Positions 1-6,235 of a stretch of DNA of 12,592 bases are shown here, one piece after another. Source of the DNA: Bacillota bacterium (GTDB lineage: Bacteria > Bacillota > Clostridia > Lachnospirales > Lachnospiraceae). The position numbers and the translations under genes are program-made. Below the pieces are notes generated by a model. It was not told the origin of the DNA. It worked only from the letters and a program-made list of their open reading frames with translations, and ran no database searches. Position 1 is the stretch's first letter; every line of letters begins with the position of its first letter. Where the stretch lies: assembly GCA_023398615.1 (NCBI GenBank), contig JAEWSD010000239.1, positions 1 through 12,592 of the forward strand. Reading direction: 5' to 3'.

Positions 1-804
1 CTTCACATGCGGATTCTCAAATACCGCGCCGGGATCCGCGAATTCTGCTTCAATGATCTGACCCAGCGAGTATTCGCTGACAAACGAATCTAACGTACCG
101 TCGTATAACTTTTTACCCTGGTCAATCATGATGATGCGGCTGCAGATTTGTTCGATATCCCGCATATCATGTGTGGTAAGCATTACCGTTATATTTCTTT
201 CCTTATTAATCTCCCTGATAAAGGAGCGGATTTTACTTTTTGCCAGAACATCAAGCCCTATTGTCGGTTCATCCAGGTATAAGACATTTGGATTATGCAG
301 CAGGGCTATGGCAATGTTTGCCCTCATCTTCTGCCCCAGGCTTAATAGACGGATCGGACGGTAGAAAAATTCCTTCATATCCAGCAATTCCATATAGAAA
401 TCTACGTTCCTTTTATAAACGGATTCTTCGATTTTATACATCTTCTTATACAGTTCAAAGGTATCCGACATCGGCAGATCCCAGTATAATTGAGAACGCT
501 GACCGAATACTACACCCATATGCATGGAATTGTATTTGCGGTTCTGATAAGGAACCACTCCGTCGACATGGACCGTCCCCGAGGTCGGTGTCAGTATCCC
601 GGTAAGCATCTTGATTGTGGTAGACTTGCCTGCGCCGTTTGAACCGATATATCCGACCAGTTCTCCCTGGTCTATGGAAAAACTAATATCATCAACGGCT
701 CTTTTTACCGTATATTCATGGTTAAAAAGATTGCTTAGGATGCCTTTCCTGCTTTTATTGATTTTAAATTCCTTTACCAGATTATCAACCTGTATGAAAC
801 TCAT
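1..804 (-). CDS. ABC-2 exporter ATP-binding protein (3' end outside window)
   Basis: This is the ATPase of a membrane exporter. It hydrolyses ATP at the cytoplasmic face to drive the two permeases encoded just upstream. The frame stays open from an ATG at 804 to the window edge (268 residues). Visible motifs are Walker A GSNGAGKST (about 54-62), the Q-loop Gln near 102, signature LSLGQKMR (154-161), Walker B with D-loop ending LYLDEPTIGLD (175-185) and the H-loop His at 212. The extended N-terminus before Walker A and the paired permeases fit the COG4586 type, which accompanies COG4587/COG3694 permeases. Family members are about 320 residues, so perhaps 50-60 are missing here. AGAAGG-like ribosome binding bases lie at 813-819. 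The gene follows the second permease by 38 bases, as the last of three cotranscribed genes. The substrate is unknown; the subclass comes from memory of the family. Confidence 0.93.
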   Translation of the reverse strand, partial: MSFIQVDNLVKEFKINKSRKGILSNLFNHEYTVKRAVDDISFSIDQGELVGYIGSNGAGKSTTIKMLTGILTPTSGTVHVDGVVPYQNRKYNSMHMGVVFGQRSQLYWDLPMSDTFELYKKMYKIEESVYKRNVDFYMELLDMKEFFYRPIRLLSLGQKMRANIAIALLHNPNVLYLDEPTIGLDVLAKSKIRSFIREINKERNITVMLTTHDMRDIEQICSRIIMIDQGKKLYDGTLDSFVSEYSLGQIIEAEFADPGAVFENPHVK

Positions 805-842
805 GATATCATCCTTCTTCCTTTGTTAGTTTATACGGAATT

Positions 843-1646
843 TTACGAGCCGGTGCTTTTATAATTCCTTAAGCCGAATAACCAGAAGCGGTAAGCAAGT
901 ATCATCAAAAAGACACCAACTGCCGGATTAAAATATTGGAGTATCGGATTTAACATTATCCTGTCACTTTTATCTAACCACTGATGTGCGGGATAGTAAC
1001 TGATAAACGCGTAAGGAAGAATAAAGGTTAAAATAAATTGCAGGGCTCTGCCGTATATGGATATCGGATATTGGATAAATTCTTTCATATTAAAGTAAAA
1101 AATATGTGTAACGGAAGTATTTTTCACCATCCAGAAGGTTGGAACGGTACAGATTAGCAGCATAGCTCCCTGGATCAGCCCGCCCCCGAGAATATAGATT
1201 ACCAGTGTTATCAGCTTAAGCGGCGTTACGGTTATCCTTAACTGAATAATACAAAAAGCCAATAACAAAACTGAGGTTATAAGGTGACTGAGGTAACCCG
1301 TATTGAAATCCCTGCTGATGAGATACCACAAAGGATTGACCGGCCTGACCAGAATGTCGTCAAGCTCGCCGTACTGTATCATCCTGGGGAGGTTATGGTT
1401 CAGATTAAAAAAGAAAAACGCACCCAGGGCATAGGAAAGCAGATTTATTGCATAAAGCATAACTACTTCATAGGAATTCCAGCCGTTTAAGCTGTGGAAT
1501 CTCTGTATTAATATCATAATCATGAAAAAGGATACGCTGTAACTGAAAAACTGAGCAATCACGCCGGTAAGGAAGGCGCCCTTATACTGCATTGTGGTTT
1601 TAACCTGTATTTTGATAAATTCTTTATATAGCTTTAAGTTATCCAA
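843..1646 (-). CDS. ABC-2 family permease, DUF990/COG3694 type
   Basis: This is an integral membrane subunit of the exporter, 267 residues with about six hydrophobic segments (roughly 28-48, 62-80, 118-136, 143-168, 200-216 and 240-260). The segment GELDDILVRPVNPLWYL (93-109) is the cytoplasmic stretch typical of the DUF990 (ABC2_membrane_6) permeases. The start codon is TTG at 1646, supported by AAAGGAG seven bases upstream. That ribosome binding site overlaps the stop codon of the preceding permease gene, so translation is probably coupled. Family membership rests on motif and context; the transported compound cannot be read from the sequence. Confidence 0.9.
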   Translation of the reverse strand: MDNLKLYKEFIKIQVKTTMQYKGAFLTGVIAQFFSYSVSFFMIMILIQRFHSLNGWNSYEVVMLYAINLLSYALGAFFFFNLNHNLPRMIQYGELDDILVRPVNPLWYLISRDFNTGYLSHLITSVLLLAFCIIQLRITVTPLKLITLVIYILGGGLIQGAMLLICTVPTFWMVKNTSVTHIFYFNMKEFIQYPISIYGRALQFILTFILPYAFISYYPAHQWLDKSDRIMLNPILQYFNPAVGVFLMILAYRFWLFGLRNYKSTGS

Positions 1647-1653
1647 CTGTCTT

Positions 1654-1660
1654 CTCCTTT
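1654..1660 (-). promoter_or_regulatory. Ribosome binding site of the second permease, overlapping the upstream stop
   Basis: AAAGGAG on the minus strand sits seven bases before the TTG start at 1646. Its first base is shared with the TGA stop (1660-1662) of the upstream permease gene. This decides the TTG start and suggests translational coupling of the two subunits. Confidence 0.75.
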
Positions 1661-2442
1661 CAGCCTCCGTTTACAAAGATACGCCGTTCGGCTTTTTTCC
1701 ATAACAGGCGTTCCAGGCAAAACAGTAAGACCAGCCAGGCCATTTGTATCAGTATAATCCGTATCCAATCCCGCCAATCGTTATATTGAATACAGATATT
1801 GATGGGCTCAAAAGCCATATAGCGGAAGGGCAGGAATAAGCTTAAATCTTTCAGCCAGTCCGGATAAAACCAGATGGGAATACTGCTTCCTCCGAACAGA
1901 TTCATGCATCCGTTTACATAGAAGCTCATAAACCAGATCTTTTGCAGCCAGAAAGCGGTTAACCCTAATATGTAATTCAGATAAAACATAAGGAATGCGG
2001 CCAGGACCATACTGACAATAAACAGAAGGATTCGCAGGATGCTAAACTGAAACCGGATTCCAAGCAACAAAATGGAAGTCAGCAGCACAGGCAGGATGCA
2101 AAAAGAAATCCGGTATAAAATTTGACCCCAGAATTGTCCCAGCATATAGCCTTTTACGCTGATCGGGCGAATGATGTCTATCGTTATGGAACCGTCATAA
2201 ACCTTGCCGCCCAGATTGTCACAGGTATCGGAATTGGTAAATGCGGCCGTAACCATACTGAATACCACATAAAGCAGCATATCGTTATAGGTGATATCGC
2301 CGGCGGCATTCTCCTTGCTTAAATAGGTCCATAGACTGACCTGAACGAATAACTGCAATACGATGCCCAATAGGTATAATACGGTATTGGCGCGATACGT
2401 CCATTGCTGCATAAATTCTTTTTTCATCACTTCAAGATACAT
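1660..2442 (-). CDS. ABC-2 family permease, COG4587-like
   Basis: This is the first gene of the exporter operon and its other membrane subunit, 260 residues. Hydrophobic segments lie near 20-40, 54-68, 108-128, 133-158, 168-185 and 226-243. The sequence KVYDGSITIDIIRPISVKGY (80-99) occupies the same place as the GELDDILVRPVNP stretch of its partner, so the two proteins probably form a heterodimer. The ATG at 2442 is preceded by GGAG nine bases upstream. A near-consensus promoter lies about 70 bases further up. The next gene begins 13 bases after the stop. The protein is a full-length permease by family standards; its substrate is unknown. Confidence 0.9.
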   Translation of the reverse strand: MYLEVMKKEFMQQWTYRANTVLYLLGIVLQLFVQVSLWTYLSKENAAGDITYNDMLLYVVFSMVTAAFTNSDTCDNLGGKVYDGSITIDIIRPISVKGYMLGQFWGQILYRISFCILPVLLTSILLLGIRFQFSILRILLFIVSMVLAAFLMFYLNYILGLTAFWLQKIWFMSFYVNGCMNLFGGSSIPIWFYPDWLKDLSLFLPFRYMAFEPINICIQYNDWRDWIRIILIQMAWLVLLFCLERLLWKKAERRIFVNGG

Positions 2443-2513
2443 GTTATTTTCTCCAAAGGAATTAAATAAGATTGACCGGCCAGAACACGAACAAATGTTT
2501 TTCTATGCCTCAT

Positions 2514-2542
2514 ATTATTCCATATTCTGATAATTCTGTCAA
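2514..2542 (-). promoter_or_regulatory. Sigma-A type promoter of the ABC exporter operon
   Basis: On the minus strand a perfect TTGACA (2537-2542) is separated by exactly 17 bases from AATAAT (2514-2519), which matches TATAAT at five of six positions. Transcription would start near 2507, giving a leader of about 65 bases before the ATG at 2442. The promoter lies in the 132-base gap after the acetyltransferase gene, so the exporter is probably expressed independently of it. Confidence 0.75.
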
Positions 2543-2574
2543 GTAAATCTTGACCGCATCTGATCCGACTATAG

Positions 2575-3489
2575 TTACGCGTGTGACAGCACGGAAAATC
2601 TTACTTTTGGAAGGCTCACCCCGCTTTTGGCCCGGATGAATAAGGTGCTGCCCTCCTCTTTGAAGATATCCGTCTGATAGGATGCGGCATCTTCCGGGGT
2701 AAATCCCAGGATAATTTTTGTATTCCGAGGATGCGGCAAGGCTTTGGTTATCCTGTCCAATTCCACCCTTCCGGTGCAGAAAACATCCTCTATATAAAGG
2801 CGGTCTTCCATATACTCGGCAATCACAACGGTATCGTACTCCTTCAGGTAATAGATACTGTCTTTCTTATCATTGGTACAGTGAAACATGATCAGAGACG
2901 GATTGCCTGTCATGGAAAGCCGATACAGGGGAACCGTGTCCGCCGCAATATGATAGAGCATATTTCTGTCATTGATATCGGACATATCTAACTTTCTTAT
3001 ATCCGCCCTTGTATCCTCCTTTGATACCATTTTGGAATACTGGTATTCTTCCGCTTTCACGAACCCAAATCTGGGATAGAAATCCAACACGGTATCATTT
3101 GCAAACAGATAGAACAGTTCGCATTGATCTTCCAGTTCATCAAGAATCTTCTCCATCAGTATCCGGCTGAGTCCACGGCCCCAGAAGGCCGGATCAGTCA
3201 TTACCGTGCCCAGCTGTATGTAATGCTTTTTTGCCCCGCCGTCTATGAAATCCATGAAGTTTACGGAGATATTGGCGGCAATGATCTGTCCGTCCGTTAT
3301 GGAATACGGCACATACTTCTCCTGCCAGTACCCGTCCCGGTACCATTGTTCAAAATGAAAGCCAAATACCTTAGCGGTCAGGGTATTCAGACTTTTTCTA
3401 AGCACATCGTTATCCTTATAACCGGAAACAATCCTAAATTCCTGTAAGTTCCGGTCAGCGTGTTCCATAGTATACTGTTTCATCTCCAT
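2575..3489 (-). CDS. Two-domain GNAT-family N-acetyltransferase
   Basis: This is a predicted acetyl-CoA-dependent N-acetyltransferase of 304 residues. The N-terminal half carries the GNAT core. MTDPAFWGRGLSRIL (about 97-111) is motif A, where the Arg/Gly-rich loop binds the pyrophosphate of acetyl-CoA. It is followed by FANDTVLDFYPRFGF (129-143), the usual asparagine and FYxxxGF motif B region. The C-terminal part, about 150 residues, shows no motif I recognise and may be a second, degenerate GNAT-like or substrate domain. The ATG at 3489 is chosen over a GTG at 3501 because AAGGTGG stands eight bases before it and would itself contain that GTG. The methyltransferase gene ends 37 bases upstream, so the two genes are probably cotranscribed. 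The substrate is unknown. Confidence 0.85.
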   Translation of the reverse strand: MEMKQYTMEHADRNLQEFRIVSGYKDNDVLRKSLNTLTAKVFGFHFEQWYRDGYWQEKYVPYSITDGQIIAANISVNFMDFIDGGAKKHYIQLGTVMTDPAFWGRGLSRILMEKILDELEDQCELFYLFANDTVLDFYPRFGFVKAEEYQYSKMVSKEDTRADIRKLDMSDINDRNMLYHIAADTVPLYRLSMTGNPSLIMFHCTNDKKDSIYYLKEYDTVVIAEYMEDRLYIEDVFCTGRVELDRITKALPHPRNTKIILGFTPEDAASYQTDIFKEEGSTLFIRAKSGVSLPKVRFSVLSHA

Positions 3490-3497
3490 ATTGTTTT

Positions 3498-3504
3498 CCA
3501 CCTT
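3498..3504 (-). promoter_or_regulatory. Ribosome binding site deciding the GNAT start
   Basis: AAGGTGG on the minus strand is followed by eight bases and ATG at 3489. The in-frame GTG at 3501 overlaps this element, so the longer start is unlikely. Confidence 0.65.
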
Positions 3505-3508
3505 ATCC

Positions 3509-3520
3509 CAGTGCGCACTG
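3509..3520. repeat. Perfect 12-base palindrome between methyltransferase and acetyltransferase genes
   Basis: CAGTGCGCACTG reads identically on both strands and lies in the 37-base gap, six bases after the methyltransferase stop and just before the acetyltransferase ribosome binding site. There is no T-tract on the minus side, so it is not a terminator for the operon. It could be a protein site or chance. Confidence 0.4.
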
Positions 3521-3526
3521 AATCGT

Positions 3527-4183
3527 TTATTTTTTTGCAGTAAGTATTACGGTATTATCCTCCTGCCAAACCTTAATCACCTCTTTAAATCCCGCCTCTT
3601 TCAGCATGGCAACCTGGTTGTTTACGGTGCAGGGAGTATCGTAATGATAATACCCCGTCGTAATGCCAAATTCCGCCCGGATGCGTCTGTTTTCCGCATA
3701 GTGAAAATCCTCATACTCCTGCGTCGGCGCCATATAATCGGCCTCAATATAAATGCCGTCTTTCACAAGACTTTTGCATAGCTTCGCGTACAGCTTTCTT
3801 TTCTCTCCATGTGAGAAATGGTGAAGAGTCTGGAAAGAAACGGCACCATCGTATCGCTCCGAACCCAGTTCATAATCCAGGTAGCTCGCCCGGATCAGGT
3901 TAAGATTCCTGTTTTGATGCTTTTCCTTTAATTTATTAAGCATACCCGACGACAAATCGATCCCGGTAACCTTTAGCTTTGGGAAGAGTTTAAAGATTTC
4001 ATCAAGCTCCAAACCGGTCCCGCAGCCCAAGTCCAGAATAGACTCAGCCGATTCAGGGAGTAAACCGGCCATTATCCGGTAGCCTTCCTTACAGCCTGTC
4101 ACAGTTTCAAGCATATGCTCCTCATAGCCGCTTACCCTGGCATCAAAAAATGCACCCATTTCTTCCAGTATCTTATTTGTCAT
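3527..4183 (-). CDS. Class I SAM-dependent methyltransferase
   Basis: This is a predicted S-adenosylmethionine-dependent methyltransferase of 218 residues. Motif I is SILDLGCGTG (48-57), the glycine-rich SAM loop. Motif II ends in VTGIDLS, with Asp76 placed to bind the SAM ribose. VSFQTLHHF (115-123) fills the post-motif region seen in small-molecule methyltransferases of the Methyltransf_25/12 type. The ATG at 4183 is preferred because AGAGGGGAG lies just upstream; a longer frame to 4264 has no such signal and reads through likely leader DNA. A TATAAT hexamer on the minus strand (4277-4282) may be a -10 box, but no convincing -35 goes with it. The acetyltransferase follows 37 bases downstream, so the pair may modify the same or related molecules. 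The substrate is unknown. Confidence 0.88.
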   Translation of the reverse strand: MTNKILEEMGAFFDARVSGYEEHMLETVTGCKEGYRIMAGLLPESAESILDLGCGTGLELDEIFKLFPKLKVTGIDLSSGMLNKLKEKHQNRNLNLIRASYLDYELGSERYDGAVSFQTLHHFSHGEKRKLYAKLCKSLVKDGIYIEADYMAPTQEYEDFHYAENRRIRAEFGITTGYYHYDTPCTVNNQVAMLKEAGFKEVIKVWQEDNTVILTAKK

Positions 4184-4335
4184 ATTATTCTCCCCTCTTA
4201 CGCGGCTTTCTGCGCATTCCAACTTCGTAATTGTTCCTATACCGGCCAGAGCGCAAAAGCCCACACTGCTTTTAATATTATAAAGATACCATTACGAAAC
4301 TCATACGGCTACCTTACATTAGCTTAATAAGAAAG

Positions 4336-4387
4336 AATGAGGGTATTGCAAAACGAATGGAAGCGATCATTATGCAATACCCTTATT
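4336..4387 (-). terminator. Stem-loop downstream of the CD3324-family gene, possible terminator
   Basis: AGGGTATTGCA (4340-4350) and TGCAATACCCT (4373-4383) form a perfect 11-pair stem, with further pairs outward to 4336/4387 after one mismatch, around a 22-base loop. On the minus strand it follows the stop of the CD3324-family gene by six bases. The following sequence is only T-rich (CATTCTTTCTT), so termination is plausible but not canonical. Its 5' arm resembles that of the stem-loop at 4722-4765. Confidence 0.5.
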
Positions 4388-4393
4388 GAAATA

Positions 4394-4690
4394 TTAAAGA
4401 TTTATTCTAAGCTGTTTACCTTTTCTTTTTTGCTGCAGAATAATACGCTGGATGCTTTTCTCGGATAAATAATATTCATCTGCCAGTTCTTCCGTACCGG
4501 AACCATCTAAATATTTCATATAAATCATACGGTTTCTTATATCTAAATCGGAACGCGTCGAAGTAGATTCCCCCCAGGATTTCCGATTGCATTCTTTTCG
4601 GGGTATATAGATATATTCACCGTCGATGTAGGTTTGAATCCGTTCAATTATTTCCTTCGGTAAAATCTGTTCAGCCTTTATATAGCTCAT
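4394..4690 (-). CDS. CD3324-family small helix-turn-helix protein
   Basis: This is a 98-residue protein recognised from memory as the CD3324 family, small proteins common in clostridia with no proven function. The hallmark N-terminus reads MSYIKAEQILPKEIIERIQ, then YIDGEYIYIPRK (21-32) and the R-x-x-WG segment (36-40). The C-terminal third, EELADEYYLSEKSIQRIIL (67-85), looks like a DNA-binding helix-turn-helix. The lysine/arginine-rich tail (88-95) could contact nucleic acid. The ATG at 4690 is preferred over an upstream one at 4726 because AGGAGG stands about ten bases before it. The gene stands alone, with about 200 bases on each side and a stem-loop at each end. A role as a transcription regulator, perhaps of its own gene, is inference. 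Confidence 0.8.
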   Translation of the reverse strand: MSYIKAEQILPKEIIERIQTYIDGEYIYIPRKECNRKSWGESTSTRSDLDIRNRMIYMKYLDGSGTEELADEYYLSEKSIQRIILQQKRKGKQLRINL

Positions 4691-4721
4691 TATGCTCCTC
4701 CTATCCATATTACCGGGGCTG

Positions 4722-4765
4722 AGCAAAGGCTATTATTTCGGTTTTTTTATGCAATAGCCTTTGCT
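4722..4765 (-). promoter_or_regulatory. Stem-loop in the leader of the CD3324-family gene
   Basis: AGCAAAGGCTATT (4722-4734) and AATAGCCTTTGCT (4753-4765) form a perfect 13-pair stem around an 18-base loop containing a run of seven T (A in the minus transcript). It lies 32 bases before the ATG at 4690, and its 5' arm in the minus transcript begins inside the stop codon of a tiny leader ORF. No T-tract follows on either strand, so it is not an ordinary terminator. Confidence 0.65.
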
Positions 4766-4790
4766 ATGCATAAATAACATATCTTTTCAT
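4764..4790 (-). CDS. Possible eight-codon leader peptide
   Basis: An ATG at 4790 opens a minimal ORF encoding MKRYVIYA and ending in TAG at 4764-4766. GGAAAGGAG stands nine bases upstream (4800-4808), a ribosome binding site as good as those of the real genes here. The stop codon overlaps the start of the 13-pair stem, the arrangement seen in translation-controlled leaders. So short an ORF may be chance; the evidence is the ribosome binding site and its placement. Confidence 0.35.
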   Translation of the reverse strand: MKRYVIYA

Positions 4791-4847
4791 AAAAACAAAC
4801 TCCTTTCCATCTGGTATATGAAACGACAATAATTTATGTGGTTTCCT

Positions 4848-4876
4848 ATAGATATCTATGTAACTTAAATTACATA
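4848..4876. repeat. Adjacent palindrome and 20-base dyad, possible operator
   Basis: ATAGATATCTAT (4848-4859) is a perfect 12-base palindrome. It overlaps by three bases a dyad formed by TATGTAA (4857-4863) and TTACATA (4870-4876), seven perfect pairs around CTTAAA. Together they lie between the DJ-1-family gene and the possible leader ORF of the CD3324-family gene. The form resembles a dimeric repressor site; which protein binds is unknown, and chance in AT-rich DNA is possible. Confidence 0.4.
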
Positions 4877-4889
4877 CCGGATTAGTAAA

Positions 4890-5471
4890 TCACGCAAACA
4901 TATCATTGGTCGGATCGGAATTCCATATATATTCTATATCCCGGGCAACCTCTTCTGCTTTCCGTTCACCAAAGGTATCTTTAAGGAATCCCAATGTCAT
5001 ATCCATTCCGGCCGAAACACCGGATGCGGTATAGTATTTCCCATCCGTTACCCATCTTGCCTTTCTGATCCAGTTCACTCTGGAATTAACGGAGACTACC
5101 CACCCGAAAGCTATTTTATTAGAGGTTGCTTTCCTTCCGTCAAGAAGCCCGGTCTTTGCCAACAATGCCGACCCGGTACAAATTGATAAACAAATATGGG
5201 ATTGCTCCGCAGCATCCTTTAACATATCAATAAAGGAAGGCTCATTGACTAATCTTCGCGTACCCATACCACCCGGAATAACAAGAATCCCATTCCTGAC
5301 GGATGCTTTGATATTCTCTGTCAAAACAGGCGTTCCTTGGGCACTGACAACGGTACCGCCGTCCAGGGAACAAAAATGCAGTTTGTATTCCTTAATTCTT
5401 CCTAATATTTCAATCGGTCCAAAGGCATCCAGAGTCTGGAAATCGTTAAACAACAGTATGTTAACATCCAT
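4890..5471 (-). CDS. DJ-1/PfpI family protein, isonitrile hydratase-like
   Basis: This is a cytoplasmic protein of 193 residues with the class I glutamine amidotransferase-like fold. The N-terminus carries LDAFGPIE (14-21), with the family's conserved acidic residue at Glu21. VIPGG (64-68) leads to the nucleophile elbow SICTGS (96-101), where Cys98 is the reactive thiol. KTGLLDGRKATSNK (106-119) is typical of the branch that includes isonitrile hydratase and the sensor domain of GATase-type AraC regulators. There is no DNA-binding domain, so it is not such a regulator. The ATG at 5471 has AGAAGGA a few bases upstream. It is transcribed away from the deformylase gene across an AT-rich 190-base gap. 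The exact reaction is uncertain; stress protection or small-molecule hydrolysis are the family options. Confidence 0.87.
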   Translation of the reverse strand: MDVNILLFNDFQTLDAFGPIEILGRIKEYKLHFCSLDGGTVVSAQGTPVLTENIKASVRNGILVIPGGMGTRRLVNEPSFIDMLKDAAEQSHICLSICTGSALLAKTGLLDGRKATSNKIAFGWVVSVNSRVNWIRKARWVTDGKYYTASGVSAGMDMTLGFLKDTFGERKAEEVARDIEYIWNSDPTNDMFA

Positions 5472-5517
5472 TCATATTCCTTCTTAATAGTAAATTTATT
5501 TGAATTAATATGGATAA

Positions 5518-5554
5518 ATTATACTACATTATATTTGAAATTTCTACCATTATA
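5518..5554 (-). promoter_or_regulatory. Cluster of three TATAAT hexamers upstream of the DJ-1-family gene
   Basis: The minus strand carries TATAAT at 5518-5523, 5528-5533 and 5549-5554, spaced 10 and 21 bases apart, that is, close to whole helical turns. None has a good -35 hexamer at 16-18 bases, so the working -10 box cannot be chosen. At least one probably starts the DJ-1-family transcript; the repetition may only reflect AT-richness. Confidence 0.4.
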
Positions 5555-5599
5555 TTTTCCATATAGAAATGACTTCATTGTTATACAAGCAGTTTATCA

Positions 5600-5628
5600 T
5601 TGATGACGTACGATTTTATTTGTATAAT
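5600..5628 (+). promoter_or_regulatory. Sigma-A type promoter of the deformylase gene
   Basis: TTGATG (5600-5605) is followed after exactly 17 bases by a perfect TATAAT (5623-5628). Transcription would start near 5635, about 27 bases before the first ATG of the deformylase gene. Confidence 0.7.
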
Positions 5629-5661
5629 CAAAATATGAGATGGAAATAAGAAAGGAGTTAT

Positions 5662-6150
5662 ATGATGGAAAAGAAAATTTTACTGTTAGGCAACCCAAAA
5701 CTATATGAAATTAGTGTATCTGTTGAGAAGGATGAGTTGTCACAGCTTGTTGCCGTTATTCAGGATATGCACGATACATTGATCGCTTTTAGAGAAAAAT
5801 ATCATGCGGGCAGGGCAATTGCAGCCCCGCAGATTGGCATTCAAAAGCGGATTTTATATATGTACATTGATTGTCCAACAGTTTTCATTAATCCGGTACT
5901 GGAGCCTGTCGGAAATGAGCAGATGGAAATTCTGGATGATTGTATGTCTTTCCCAAATCTAATAGTAAAAGTCAAGCGATATAAAAAATGTAAGCTCAAG
6001 TATCGGGATATGGATTGGAATGAACAGGAAATCATTTTAGAGGGTGCTTTGTCAGAGTTATTACAGCACGAATATGACCATTTGGACGGTGTGCTTGCCA
6101 CAATGCGGGCGATTGACCAACGGTCTTTCTTTATCAAACAGGAGCCATGA
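5662..6150 (+). CDS. def: Peptide deformylase, divergent paralog
   Basis: This enzyme removes the N-formyl group from nascent proteins. It has 162 residues, normal for the family. Motif 1 is GRAIAAPQIG (50-59) with the conserved Gln57. Motif 3 is HEYDHLDG (136-143), giving metal ligands His136 and His140 and catalytic Glu137. Motif 2, normally EGCLS, reads DDCMS (92-96): the metal ligand Cys94 stays, but the preceding Glu-Gly is Asp-Asp. All catalytic residues are present, so activity is likely, perhaps with altered specificity. Two ATGs stand in tandem (5662 and 5665); AAAGGAG at 5651-5657 is four bases from the first and seven from the second, so 5665 may be the true start. The gene is not beside fmt or priA, the usual partners of a housekeeping copy, so it is probably a second deformylase. 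Confidence 0.9.
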   Translation: MMEKKILLLGNPKLYEISVSVEKDELSQLVAVIQDMHDTLIAFREKYHAGRAIAAPQIGIQKRILYMYIDCPTVFINPVLEPVGNEQMEILDDCMSFPNLIVKVKRYKKCKLKYRDMDWNEQEIILEGALSELLQHEYDHLDGVLATMRAIDQRSFFIKQEP

Positions 6151-6171
6151 TAAATTTCGTTTTGTTATTTC

Positions 6172-6200
6172 TTGACGGATACCGGCCGTAGTGATATAAA
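6172..6200 (+). promoter_or_regulatory. Sigma-A type promoter of the PRPP synthetase gene
   Basis: TTGACG (6172-6177) and TATAAA (6195-6200) each match consensus at five of six positions and are exactly 17 bases apart. The spacer holds the palindrome CGGCCG. The -10 box runs into an ATG at 6200, which therefore cannot be the translation start of this transcript and supports the start at 6236. Confidence 0.7.
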
Positions 6201-6235
6201 TGAATAGAGAATTTAAACAAACGGAGGAACCAGAC

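Noticed and set aside
240..605. Open frame of 121 codons on the plus strand
   Set aside because: It lies antisense to the ABC ATPase, whose Walker A, signature and Walker B motifs are clear, and its product has no recognisable motif.
4184..4264. Longer N-terminus for the methyltransferase
   Set aside because: No ribosome binding site before 4264, whereas the ATG at 4183 follows AGAGGGGAG directly.
6200..6235. Earlier ATG for the PRPP synthetase
   Set aside because: It overlaps the -10 box and has no ribosome binding site, whereas the ATG at 6236 has GGAGGA seven bases upstream.
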